DNA of 41,407 nt from Candidatus Pacebacteria bacterium CG_4_9_14_0_2_um_filter_40_15 (GCA_002788675.1 PFRS01000001.1:298706-340112), one strand, 5' to 3'; numbered from the stretch's first letter, positions 1 through 9,146 are shown. Notes: generated from the letters alone by a model not told the origin. Numbers and translations are program-made.

Positions 1-279
1 TGAGGTAATGTAGGTGTATCCTGCAATCATTAGGTTTACGAATGTCCAGATTCCAGCCAATACAGTAATGTAGGTAATCATGGTAGACATGAAATTGAGA
101 ATGCCAATTTGATCTTCGCCGACATTTCCTTTTGCATCAAATGCCTTAATAACTTCAGGCTTATCGATGGTGCCTATTGGGTTTTCTTGTGCAAACACTA
201 AGGAAGGTACAAAAAAAGAAAAAAAGAGGAACACTAGTGAAATAATTTTTTTAGAAAGTGATTTCAAGTGCATTTTCAT
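1..279 (-). CDS. Small secreted/membrane pilin-like protein (VirB2/TrbC-like style), 3' end cut by window edge
   Basis: Manual minus-strand translation, open to the window edge: MKMHLKSLSKKIISLVFLFFSFFVPSLVFAQENPIGTIDKPEVIKAFDAKGNVGEDQIGILNFMSTMITYITVLAGIWTFVNLMIAGYTYITS. Signal peptide followed by a hydrophobic segment, adjacent to a similar gene. Confidence 0.6.
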   Translation of the reverse strand, partial: MKMHLKSLSKKIISLVFLFFSFFVPSLVFAQENPIGTIDKPEVIKAFDAKGNVGEDQIGILNFMSTMITYITVLAGIWTFVNLMIAGYTYITS

Positions 280-280
280 G

Positions 281-631
281 TTACAAACCAACATCAGCTC
301 CAGTAATCAGAGCAACAATTTGTACAATCCAGTATGCGGAAAACATGACAATTATTCCAATAAGACCATTTATTGCAAGTGACTGCGCCTCTTGAATACC
401 TTCTTTCCCCTTAGTTATAAACTTGTAACCAGCCATAAAAAGGGTAAACGCAAAGTACACACCAGCCACAATAAATAAGTTGCGGACAAGAAGATTAACC
501 AGAAATGCTGGATTATTATAGATTTCTTTTACTGGGGTGCTATCTGAAAGTTTTAAGCAGTCACCTAGATCAACACCACCTTCACCAGGAGTACATTGTG
601 CGTAAGCTTGTGATATAAGCTGAAATTTCAT
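281..631 (-). CDS. Pilin-like two-TM protein (TrbC/VirB2 family style)
   Basis: 116 aa ORF with two hydrophobic helices separated by a short KGKEGIQEAQ loop, as in VirB2/TrbC-like proteins. Confidence 0.6.
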   Translation of the reverse strand: MKFQLISQAYAQCTPGEGGVDLGDCLKLSDSTPVKEIYNNPAFLVNLLVRNLFIVAGVYFAFTLFMAGYKFITKGKEGIQEAQSLAINGLIGIIVMFSAYWIVQIVALITGADVGL

Positions 632-634
632 CTA

Positions 635-1255
635 ATGGTATTATATAGTAACTTAAGTACATTTACTACTAGAGAGGAATTAGAATTCTTCCCTAGGAAT
701 AGGTACACTATAAGAAAGTATGGGAGTAGGGTGCAAGAGGCAAAACTAATTTTATTACTAAAACAGGGTGATCAACGAGCAGTAACGCAGTGGTTTTCGT
801 TGTATCATAATCGACTGTTGCGCGTGACACTGCAGAAAGTTTCTGTGCACGCTGATGCTGAAGAACTAGTTCAAGAGACATTTCTTAACTGTATGCGACA
901 GATAGGACTTTTTAGAGGCACCTCTTCATTGTGGACATGGATGAACTCGATTTTAAGACATGAAATTTCAGATTTTTATAGAAAAAAATATGCTAAAAAG
1001 GCGTTAAAAACATTGCCGTTATTTGATCGGTTAGCTATTGATGACATACACTCAAGTTCAGATGTTTCAGCTAAAGTAAGTAGTGTGCTTAAAAAAATGA
1101 GTACTGAATATCGTGAGCTTCTTCAACAAAAGTACATTGATAAATGTAAAGTTGTTGAAATTGCTTCAAGATTTGGAAGGTCGAACAAGGCAATTGAATC
1201 AGACTTGTTTAGAGCGCGCCAGGAATTTCAGTATTTGTGGTTGCAAGAAGAATAA
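635..1255 (+). CDS. ECF-like sigma-70 family RNA polymerase sigma factor (start uncertain; GTG at 731 is an alternative)
   Basis: Region 2-like ELVQETFLNCMRQIGLFRGTSSLWTWMNSILRHEISDFYRKK and region 4-like HTH YRELLQQKYIDKCKVVEIASRFGRSNKAIESDLFRARQEF. Confidence 0.8.
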   Translation: MVLYSNLSTFTTREELEFFPRNRYTIRKYGSRVQEAKLILLLKQGDQRAVTQWFSLYHNRLLRVTLQKVSVHADAEELVQETFLNCMRQIGLFRGTSSLWTWMNSILRHEISDFYRKKYAKKALKTLPLFDRLAIDDIHSSSDVSAKVSSVLKKMSTEYRELLQQKYIDKCKVVEIASRFGRSNKAIESDLFRARQEFQYLWLQEE

Positions 1256-1258
1256 AGA

Positions 1259-1459
1259 ATGAATATGAAAAAAACAGAATCAGAGTTTTTAGAAAAGTTG
1301 CATGCTGAAGCAGCATTTCAACACGAGCTCTTTAGTCACAGAGTGCTTCCAAGTAAAGTCGATGTTTTAACCTCTTTTATTGGAACACACTCATGGCAAA
1401 CATTTTTGTTTTTGGCTCTAGTAACGTCAATAGTACTTGAAGTTATTGAAAAATGGTAA
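1259..1459 (+). CDS. Small single-TM membrane protein, possible sigma-associated protein
   Basis: 66 aa, soluble N-terminus plus one C-terminal hydrophobic helix (WQTFLFLALVTSIVLEVI); 3 nt after the sigma factor stop. Confidence 0.55.
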   Translation: MNMKKTESEFLEKLHAEAAFQHELFSHRVLPSKVDVLTSFIGTHSWQTFLFLALVTSIVLEVIEKW

Positions 1460-1800
1460 CAATGAGAAAAAAAAGTGCCCTAATATCAATCCTATACTCG
1501 ATTGGACAAATAGCGCTAGGACTATTGGTGCATCCCTATCAAACAATGCAATCGTTGGTAAAAGAACGGGTGTTTGTTTGGATGGCCGCTATTCCACTAT
1601 ATGTATTGGTTGCTGTGACTGTAGGTTGGAAATTTGTTGTGGTACCGTTAGTGCAAGTGATGTTTTCATGTTCAACTAGGTATTATTTGGCTTGTGATGC
1701 ACTTTCACTGATTTCTAATACTCTTATTTTTTTCTGCTGGTATTGGCAAGTAGTACTCTTATATTTATTAGTGAGGTTTAGATTAGTTGTTAAAAAGTAA
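1453..1800 (+). CDS. Small multi-TM membrane protein
   Basis: 115 aa with several hydrophobic segments; overlaps the preceding gene end and lies 9 nt before idi. Confidence 0.55.
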   Translation: MVTMRKKSALISILYSIGQIALGLLVHPYQTMQSLVKERVFVWMAAIPLYVLVAVTVGWKFVVVPLVQVMFSCSTRYYLACDALSLISNTLIFFCWYWQVVLLYLLVRFRLVVKK

Positions 1801-1809
1801 AGAATATAT

Positions 1810-2442
1810 ATGGAAGAATTAATTAGTATCGTTTCATCGGCTGACGTGCAAACAGGTGTAGCAGATAAACTGCAAGCTCACAAATATCCAGTACAAAGGC
1901 ATCGAGCAATTTCTGTTTGGATTCGAAACAATCAAGGAGAAGTATTGTTACAAAAGAGAAGTAAATCAAAAATAATTGGTGCTGATTGGTGGGCAAATAC
2001 TGTATGCGGAAATGTCTGGAATGATGAATCGTATGAAGCATGTGCACTACGAAGATTGCATGAAGAGTTAGGGCTTCAATGTACCGAGGCTAATTTGCAA
2101 AAAGGGGCTCGGTTTGAGTATCGTGCCTACTGTAATGAAACCTATGGCGAACATGAAGTTGATCAAATATTTTTTATTGAAAATGTAGCCGTACAGCCAA
2201 TTCCAAATCCCGCTGAAGTGTCTGAAATTGCTTGGGTCGATTGGGAAGAACTTCGCTCACGTGTTCTTTTTTTGGTTTCTGAACAGGGCTATTATTCAGC
2301 TGAGGCATCACTGGCGGCATCATGGAATGAGCTTGCAGAAAACATGCAACCACTTGAGGTAACTGTGGGAACTTACCAGCTAACACTTGCCCCTTGGACA
2401 GTGATGATGATTACCGGCGATCTTGTGTCATTTCGTGAGTAG
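1810..2442 (+). CDS. idi: Isopentenyl-diphosphate delta-isomerase, type 1 (Nudix)
   Basis: WWANTVCGNVWNDESYEACALRRLHEELG (active-site Cys plus Nudix-like box) and TYGEHEVDQIFF (GEHEID motif). Confidence 0.9.
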   Translation: MEELISIVSSADVQTGVADKLQAHKYPVQRHRAISVWIRNNQGEVLLQKRSKSKIIGADWWANTVCGNVWNDESYEACALRRLHEELGLQCTEANLQKGARFEYRAYCNETYGEHEVDQIFFIENVAVQPIPNPAEVSEIAWVDWEELRSRVLFLVSEQGYYSAEASLAASWNELAENMQPLEVTVGTYQLTLAPWTVMMITGDLVSFRE

Positions 2443-2490
2443 CAATTTTTACTTTGCATGATTTTGCATCTTTTTTGCGACTAACTTAGT

Positions 2491-3705
2491 GTGACTGATA
2501 CACACTCATTTTTTATTAGAGAAAAAATACCAGCTGCTAAAAAAGTTGCACGGAGGCAGAAAACACTTAAGAGTTTTTCTGGTACACCCGTATTAGCTGG
2601 GTCAACATTTCCTTTTGATATAGAAAAAATAAGCTCTCAAAATTGTGAAAATCTTGTGGGTAGTGTAGCAATTCCTGTGGGAATAGCTGGTCCATCGCCT
2701 GTAGAAATTTCTTTTGAGGGTAAAACTGAAAAATATCCTTCTGTTGTGTTTCCTCTTGCAACAACTGAAGGAGCCTTAGTTGCTTCTATTAATCGTGGCG
2801 CTCGTTGTTTGGCAGCTGCAGGTGGGGCAAAAGTATCAGTGAAAAATGTGGGTATGAGTAGAGCCCCAGTATTTGTCTGCAAAGACGGGGCAGCTGCCAA
2901 ACAATTTATAGCCTGGATTGAAGCAAACACAGCTCTGTTTGAAGAAGCTGCGAAGGCAACAAGTTCCCATTTACACTTTCTGTCAGTCACCACCTATGTG
3001 GAAGAGTCTTTTGTATTTGTTCGCGTAGCTTTCGACACTGATGAAGCTATGGGCATGAACATGGTTAGTATTGCGCTCGATTATTGGTGGAATACTCTAG
3101 TTCCCGACAAAATTAAAAATGAAGTACAGATGGTGGCACTTTCTGGCAATGTGTGTGGTGACAAAAAACCAGCTCAAATTACTCGAAAACTCGGAAGAGG
3201 ATACTGGGTGCGAGTGTCAGCTCTTATTTCAAGCCAAGTCCTTGGGGACATACTGCATGTAGACGCCAAGTCACTTTTTAATACCCACTATGCAAAAAAT
3301 ATTGTGGGTTCCCGAGTTGCGGGTATTCCAGCACCCAACATGCATGTGGCTAACGCTGTGGCGGCTTTTTTTCTGGCTACTGGGCAGGATAGTGCTCATG
3401 TAGTAGATGTTGCTAGCAGTGCTTCCGTGTCATTCATGCTTGAAGGTGATGCGCTAGCAGTTGAACTCCACATGCCAAGCGTTCCAGTTGGGACCGTTGG
3501 TGGTGGTACTGCTTTACCACAACAAAAAGAGTGGCTATCTCAGTGCATACCTCAAAAGATTACTGCTGCTGATTTAGCAGCATTTGTTGCAGTGGCAGCT
3601 TTGTGTGGTGAACTCTCCGGATTAGCTGCGCTTTCAACTCAGACGCTTGCCTCAGCACATGCAAAGCTAGGTCGAAGCAAAAAAAAGAGTCAGGAAGCAG
3701 TATGA
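2491..3705 (+). CDS. hmgA: Hydroxymethylglutaryl-CoA reductase (class I-like)
   Basis: GTG start; motifs ENLVG, TTEGALVAS, DEAMGMNM, SGNVCGDKKP, GQDSAHVV, PVGTVGGGT and C-terminal SAHAKLGR. Confidence 0.92.
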   Translation: MTDTHSFFIREKIPAAKKVARRQKTLKSFSGTPVLAGSTFPFDIEKISSQNCENLVGSVAIPVGIAGPSPVEISFEGKTEKYPSVVFPLATTEGALVASINRGARCLAAAGGAKVSVKNVGMSRAPVFVCKDGAAAKQFIAWIEANTALFEEAAKATSSHLHFLSVTTYVEESFVFVRVAFDTDEAMGMNMVSIALDYWWNTLVPDKIKNEVQMVALSGNVCGDKKPAQITRKLGRGYWVRVSALISSQVLGDILHVDAKSLFNTHYAKNIVGSRVAGIPAPNMHVANAVAAFFLATGQDSAHVVDVASSASVSFMLEGDALAVELHMPSVPVGTVGGGTALPQQKEWLSQCIPQKITAADLAAFVAVAALCGELSGLAALSTQTLASAHAKLGRSKKKSQEAV

Positions 3706-4778
3706 AATCCTTTCTGCAGCAATACTCAATTCCCAAAAAAGTTGGTATCGTTTCGTACGGGGCATACATTCCTCATCAACGTATAACCTCCGCAGAAATT
3801 GATCTTCACCAAGGGAAAGATCCTGGTTCAACTGCAAAAAGTGCACACCTTATTTCAAAAGCAGTGCCCGCCAGTGATGAAGATGCCGCAACGTTGGCGT
3901 GCATGTCAGCAGGTCAAGCACTCGAGCGAGCATCGATTTCTTCACAGGATATTCAGTCACTCTTTATTGGAAGTGAAAGTCATCCCTATGCGGTAAAACC
4001 TACTGGGGCAACGGTAGCTACTGCACTTGGACTTTCACAGTATATTTCTCTAGCGGATCTTGAATTTGCTTGTAAAGCTGGCACGCAGGGACTACAGATT
4101 TCAGCAGCATACGTGCAGTCCGGGATGCAGATAGCTAGCATGGCAATTGGCTCAGATACGGCCCAAGCAGCTCCGGGTGATGCCTTGGAATATTCTGCTG
4201 CAGCTGGAAGTGCCGCGTACATACTTGGTTCAAAAGGTATCCTGGCCGAGTTATTAGCAACTGTGTCTGTTGCAACAGACACACCTGATTTTTGGCGATT
4301 AAATGGTTCTGAGTATCCCAGTCATGCAGGAAGATTTTCTGGTGAACCAGCCTATTTTGCTCACATAACTAAGAGTGTTACTGCTTTGCTTGAAATGACC
4401 CAACTTACCGCTAAAAAAATTGATTATTGTGTGTTTCATACGCCCAATATGAAATTCCCTACGACAGTGGCAAAAAGACTTGGATTTAATTTAGAGCAAC
4501 TACAACCTTCGCTGTTAGTACAGACTGTGGGAAATACTTATTCAGCAGCTACTCTGCTTGCTTTAGCTCAAACACTTGACAGTGTTGAAGCGAATAAAAC
4601 TATCTTAGTTGCGTCATATGGGTCAGGTGCTGGATCAGATGCATTTTTATTTAAGACAACACCATTGCTAACAAAGAGAAGGTTGCATTGGAGCGGTTTG
4701 ATTAAGCAACAACTGTCAAAAACAACCAACATTTCTTATTCAGAGTATATGCACAATACTTCAGGAGGTCACGCATGA
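3702..4778 (+). CDS. Hydroxymethylglutaryl-CoA synthase, archaeal type
   Basis: KVGIVSYGAYIPHQRI N-terminus, LEFACKAGTQGLQ active-site Cys region, VFHTPNMKFP, GNTYSAATLLALA. Confidence 0.88.
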   Translation: MKSFLQQYSIPKKVGIVSYGAYIPHQRITSAEIDLHQGKDPGSTAKSAHLISKAVPASDEDAATLACMSAGQALERASISSQDIQSLFIGSESHPYAVKPTGATVATALGLSQYISLADLEFACKAGTQGLQISAAYVQSGMQIASMAIGSDTAQAAPGDALEYSAAAGSAAYILGSKGILAELLATVSVATDTPDFWRLNGSEYPSHAGRFSGEPAYFAHITKSVTALLEMTQLTAKKIDYCVFHTPNMKFPTTVAKRLGFNLEQLQPSLLVQTVGNTYSAATLLALAQTLDSVEANKTILVASYGSGAGSDAFLFKTTPLLTKRRLHWSGLIKQQLSKTTNISYSEYMHNTSGGHA

Positions 4779-5944
4779 TGCCTGAAAATAAAAAAATTCA
4801 TATTGTTGGTTCACACATTACACAGTTTGGAGAACTGTGGGACAGATCGTTAGAAGATTTGGCCTACGAAGCTACAACGCAGTGTATTACTGATGCTGAT
4901 CTTCAGCCAAAAGGAATAGATGCTATTTTTGTTGCCAATATGACCGCGAGTCAGTTTGAGACTCAGGCGCACTTGGGCGCGTTAGTGAGTGATTTTCTGC
5001 CACACCATCCTCCGAGCACTCGAGTTGAAGCCGCATGTGCTTCGGGTGGAGTGGCGATTGTGCAAGCATGTCAGGCACTTCTGTCAGGATTGTATGAAAC
5101 GGTTTTGGTAGTTGGGGTAGAAAAAATGACTGATGGTTCGGCTGATGCGGCCACTGTATTATCGGCAGCGGCTCATCAATCTGCCGAGTATGGCAGTACT
5201 TTTCCAGGACTCTATGCTCTTTTAGCACAGGCTCACATGCAAAAATATAAAACTCCTCGGAGCGCCTTGAGTATGATTGCAGCTAAAAATCATGGACATG
5301 GCATCTCAAACAAAAAAGCTCAATTTAGAAGAGCAATTACGCCGGAAGCTGTTGAAAAAACCATGATGGTTTCCGAGCCATTAAGGGTGCTTGATTGCTC
5401 TCCAATTTCGGATGGGGCCGCAGCAGTTATCCTTTCGACCACTCGTTCAAAAATGAATAACAGTATTCAAATTATTGGGTTTGGGCAAGGTCAAGATAGC
5501 TTACAACTTTCAAAAAGAAAGTCACTAACTTCACTACAAAGCACTAAAGATGCTGCTCAAAATGCCTACCGTATGGCAAACCAGGGTCCAGAAAGTATTG
5601 ATGTTGCCGAAGTGCATGATTGTTTTTCAATTGCAGAGTTACTCGCTATGGAAGATTTGGGTTTTTGTGAACCAGGTAAGGCAGCTGCAGCGGTCTTGAA
5701 AGAGAAGACATCAGTTGCTAAAAATAGCGTAGCTTTTCCGGTGATTAATCACTCGGGTGGTCTGAAAGCATGTGGACATCCCGTTGGAGCCACGGGAGTT
5801 AAACAGGTAGCGTATCTCTATGAGTTACTCTCGTCTTCAACAAATTATAGTACTGGTTTAACACATAATGTTGGTGGAAGCGGCGCGACAGCAGTGGTAA
5901 CGATAGTACAAAAAGTGAACAGTACGAAAGGTACACAGCAATGA
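4775..5944 (+). CDS. Thiolase (acetyl-CoA acetyltransferase), archaeal/SCP-x-like
   Basis: VEAACASGGVAIVQA nucleophile region, VAEVHDCFSIAELLAMEDLGF, NHSGGLKACGHPVGATGVKQ. Confidence 0.88.
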   Translation: MMPENKKIHIVGSHITQFGELWDRSLEDLAYEATTQCITDADLQPKGIDAIFVANMTASQFETQAHLGALVSDFLPHHPPSTRVEAACASGGVAIVQACQALLSGLYETVLVVGVEKMTDGSADAATVLSAAAHQSAEYGSTFPGLYALLAQAHMQKYKTPRSALSMIAAKNHGHGISNKKAQFRRAITPEAVEKTMMVSEPLRVLDCSPISDGAAAVILSTTRSKMNNSIQIIGFGQGQDSLQLSKRKSLTSLQSTKDAAQNAYRMANQGPESIDVAEVHDCFSIAELLAMEDLGFCEPGKAAAAVLKEKTSVAKNSVAFPVINHSGGLKACGHPVGATGVKQVAYLYELLSSSTNYSTGLTHNVGGSGATAVVTIVQKVNSTKGTQQ

Positions 5945-6228
5945 AACCCGCCGATTACTGGAGACAGAGCAAAAAATGGTCCAGCTATTTGTTTAAAGAA
6001 GGTGTTGTCGTGCAATCGACATTTCAGTATGTAGTACCTAGTGCACAAGAACACTATGCGCCATATAGTTTTTTAGTGCTGTCAGTAGCCAATGAAACGA
6101 TTGAAGTAATGGGTGTCCCAGGAGAAAAATTTCAAGCTGGAGATAGAGTTCGACTTGTGCTCCGAAGAACTGCCGTGATCAGTACATCAGAGCCTATTTC
6201 TTACGGATTAAAAGCAGAAAAAATATAG
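5941..6228 (+). CDS. DUF35/OB-fold-like thiolase-HMGCS partner protein lacking zinc-ribbon cysteines
   Basis: 95 aa, location immediately after HMGCS-thiolase with ATGA overlap; OB-like C-terminal half (YSFLVLSVANETIEVMGVPGEKFQAGDRVRLVLRR). No Cys in the ORF. Confidence 0.65.
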   Translation: MKPADYWRQSKKWSSYLFKEGVVVQSTFQYVVPSAQEHYAPYSFLVLSVANETIEVMGVPGEKFQAGDRVRLVLRRTAVISTSEPISYGLKAEKI

Positions 6229-6232
6229 TTCT

Positions 6233-7120
6233 ATGAAATCAGGGATGGGTTTTTCTACTGGCAAAATTATAATTACTGGAGAACATAGTGTTGTGTATGG
6301 GTATCCAGCTGTGGTGTCGGCAATTGAAAAGGGTATTACCGTGAAAGTAAGCGATCAGCAACAAGAAAACACGCAACTGACTTCTGGGTATCAACAACAT
6401 ATTTTGAAGTATTTTTCCAAAGTTTTTACTGTTGATGCCAGTAATCTATCTGTAGCCACTGAGTCTGAATTACTATCAAGTTCGGGTCAGGGGAGTTCTG
6501 CAGCTTTTGCTCTAGGTTTATTCAGGGCACTGGCTGATTACTTTTCTTTTACAGTAAGTGATGACGAGTTGTTCCGATTAGTAACTAAAGCTGAAGCATT
6601 TGTGCATACAAACCCTAGCGGCATTGATTCATGTGCAGTTGTGTATGGGCACACCCATGTTTTTCAAAAATTGGATGCACACAACACATTTGAAAAAAAA
6701 CACCTCTTAATTGAAAAGCCATATGAGTTCTTAGTAATTCACTCGGGCAAAGCAGCCGAGTCTACAGGTGAAATGGTGCAGTTTGTTGCTCAAAAGCACA
6801 GAAAACACAATCTTTCTGAGCTTTTTTCAAAGATGGGTTCGGTTAGTTCAAGAATTGCTGAAGCACTAAGCACAAGCACTTTTTCGGGTGACCTTTTAGA
6901 TGAGAATGAAGCATACTTAGAAGAGCTCGGCGTTGTGAGCCAAAGGGCAAAAAATATAATTCGCATCATACGAAAAAATGGTGGTAGTGCAAAAGTAACT
7001 GGCGCGGGAGGTAGCGCAACAGGATCAGGTTGGATTTTGGCATACGCACCCGATATTACTTCATTAACAAAAGAGGCACAGACCTCAGGTTGGGAAAACT
7101 TTACGAGTACGGTACAATAG
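6233..7120 (+). CDS. mvk: Mevalonate kinase (GHMP kinase)
   Basis: STGKIIITGEHSVVYGYPAVVSAI, SSSGQGSSAAFALG, NPSGIDSCAVVYG, KVTGAGGSATGSGWIL. Confidence 0.88.
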   Translation: MKSGMGFSTGKIIITGEHSVVYGYPAVVSAIEKGITVKVSDQQQENTQLTSGYQQHILKYFSKVFTVDASNLSVATESELLSSSGQGSSAAFALGLFRALADYFSFTVSDDELFRLVTKAEAFVHTNPSGIDSCAVVYGHTHVFQKLDAHNTFEKKHLLIEKPYEFLVIHSGKAAESTGEMVQFVAQKHRKHNLSELFSKMGSVSSRIAEALSTSTFSGDLLDENEAYLEELGVVSQRAKNIIRIIRKNGGSAKVTGAGGSATGSGWILAYAPDITSLTKEAQTSGWENFTSTVQ

Positions 7121-7141
7121 ACTCTTCTTTAGAAAGCACTC

Positions 7142-8152
7142 ATGACGCAAACAGCACATACATTAAAGCAGGTTACTGCATCTGCACCAGGCAAATTAAT
7201 GCTTTCTGTGGGGTATGCTGTAGTGCATGGGTATCCCACTGTGGTTACGGCAGTAGATCAGCGACTTTTCGCAACAGTACGAAAAAATGGTGTTGATGTG
7301 TTTCACCTAGATGCTCCAGATTTGGGTTTAACTGCGTATACAAAAGATATGGCTGATCTTGGAAAAAAAGATCTTCCAAAGGCTGTTCGTTTTATTGAAA
7401 TTCTCTACAAGAATTTTCTGAAGAAATATCCTCAAAAAGAAGGCATTATTGTTACTACCAAAAGTGATTTTTCATCTGCCTATGGTTTTGGTTCAAGTAG
7501 TGCAGTTACGGTTGCGTTTGCTAAGGCTCTCACTGCTCTTTATGGCGTTGAGCTTTCCAGGCAAGAGCTTTTTGATCTTTGCTACCACGCAGTGATTGAA
7601 GTGCAAGGTGTCGGGTCAGGGTATGACATTGCCGCGGCAATTTGGGGAGGGACACTTTTTTATATTAGTCCCGCTAAAGTGGTTACGCCAATTCATCTTA
7701 AAAATAAAAATTTTAATTTGGTCATTGCTTATTCTGGTGAAAAAGCTGATACACCAACACTTATTCGTGTTGTTGATAGCAAGTTAGTAGCTCAGCCAGA
7801 AAAGGTTAATGAGATATTTAAAGAGATTGCACAAATAGCAGAAGATTTTCCTGCGGCAGCTGAATCAGAAGATTGGGCGCAGATTGGTTCTTTATTTAAA
7901 AAATCTCAACAAGCAGCTAGAGATCTGGGTGTTAGTAATTCCAGACTTGAAGAATTAATCACGGCGGCGGAAGATGCTGGAGCACTTGGTGCAACATCAT
8001 CAGGCGCTGCGGGAGGAGATTGTATTCTAGCTGTGGTTACGGGTCAGACACATGACGCCGTTACCTCAGCACTTTCAAAAATCGGTGGTAAGATTATTGA
8101 AGTAGCAGTACACGCACAAGGTGTTCGTGTTGAGTCTTCAGAAACGCTCTAA
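7142..8152 (+). CDS. Phosphomevalonate kinase (ERG8/classical type GHMP kinase)
   Basis: ASAPGKLMLSVGYAVVHGYPTVVTAV, YGFGSSSAVTVAFAKAL, QGVGSGYDIAAAIWGG. The GY motif (instead of GEH) matches ERG8-type PMK. Confidence 0.82.
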   Translation: MTQTAHTLKQVTASAPGKLMLSVGYAVVHGYPTVVTAVDQRLFATVRKNGVDVFHLDAPDLGLTAYTKDMADLGKKDLPKAVRFIEILYKNFLKKYPQKEGIIVTTKSDFSSAYGFGSSSAVTVAFAKALTALYGVELSRQELFDLCYHAVIEVQGVGSGYDIAAAIWGGTLFYISPAKVVTPIHLKNKNFNLVIAYSGEKADTPTLIRVVDSKLVAQPEKVNEIFKEIAQIAEDFPAAAESEDWAQIGSLFKKSQQAARDLGVSNSRLEELITAAEDAGALGATSSGAAGGDCILAVVTGQTHDAVTSALSKIGGKIIEVAVHAQGVRVESSETL

Positions 8153-8155
8153 TCT

Positions 8156-9145
8156 ATGAAAAAAGTAACCATTAAAGCCTCAAGTGATATTGCCCTTGTA
8201 AAGTATTGGGGTAAAAAGGATGAAGTTCTTCGCTTACCTGAAAATGGGAGTATCTCAATCATCTTAGATGGTTTGGATACCATCACAACCGTTGAGTTCA
8301 ATGCAGATTTAAAACAAGACACAGTTACCATTCAGGGTGAAGTTATAGATGCAACATCCCGAGAAGCCAAAAGAGTTTTTAAGCATCTTGATCGAATTAG
8401 AGCACTGGCAAAGGTAACCACTAAGGCAACAGTTGTTTCACAAAATACTTTTCCACGAGGAACAGGACTCTCAAGTTCAGGATCGGGAATGGCAGCATTA
8501 ACATTTGCGGCTACAAAAGCGCTCGATTTAAACCTCACAGAAAAAGAACTCAGTATTTTATCTCGACAGGCCTCGGGTACCGCATGTAGATGTGCCTGTA
8601 GCGGTTTTGTTGAATGGTTAGATGGTGAAACATCGGAAACATCATATTCACAAAGTATTTTTTCTGCAGATCATTGGGATATTCGAGATGTTGTTGCCGT
8701 TGTACATGAAGGCAAGAAAAAGATCTCTTCAACAGAAGGGCACACCACAGCACAAACAAGTGCGTTTTTTGCAGTTCGCCAAGAGAGGATTCCACAAAAA
8801 ATTGTTGATGTAAAAAAAGCACTCGAAGACAAAGACTTTACACGATTGGGTGCGCTTGTTGAGGCTGAGGCACTTGAATTTCACAGTATTTTACTGACCA
8901 GTGCTGTTCCCCTTATACTTTGGTACCCAGGTACGCTGCAAGTAATGACAGAAGTGCAAGCACTAAGGAGCGAAGGAATTGAGTGTTACTTTACAATTAA
9001 CACTGGATTTAATTTGCATGTGCTTACTTTGCCACAATTTCAAGACGCTGTGGCTAAACGACTTTCCGATCTACCATTGGTAACAAAAACCTTAACTGCA
9101 AAAGTTGGCACTGGTCCAAAAGAAATTTCAGAACATTTATTTTAA
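8156..9145 (+). CDS. Diphosphomevalonate decarboxylase family protein (catalytic Asp replaced by Asn)
   Basis: SSDIALVKYWGKKDEVLRLPENGSISI, FPRGTGLSSSGSGMAALTFAA, SRQASGTACRCACSGFVEW; C-terminal CYFTINTGFNLHVL replaces the canonical YFTxDAGPN. Confidence 0.88.
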   Translation: MKKVTIKASSDIALVKYWGKKDEVLRLPENGSISIILDGLDTITTVEFNADLKQDTVTIQGEVIDATSREAKRVFKHLDRIRALAKVTTKATVVSQNTFPRGTGLSSSGSGMAALTFAATKALDLNLTEKELSILSRQASGTACRCACSGFVEWLDGETSETSYSQSIFSADHWDIRDVVAVVHEGKKKISSTEGHTTAQTSAFFAVRQERIPQKIVDVKKALEDKDFTRLGALVEAEALEFHSILLTSAVPLILWYPGTLQVMTEVQALRSEGIECYFTINTGFNLHVLTLPQFQDAVAKRLSDLPLVTKTLTAKVGTGPKEISEHLF

Positions 9146-9146
9146 T

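Noticed and set aside
2567-2993. Many antisense ORFs over the mevalonate genes (and elsewhere) listed in the ORF track
   Set aside because: Overlap strong enzyme-coding frames on the opposite strand and have low-complexity or non-protein-like composition; treated as spurious.
3702-5944. Alternative genetic code (UGA as Gly, code 25 seen in some CPR)
   Set aside because: TGA serves as a terminator in ATGA overlaps and the proteins end at expected lengths.
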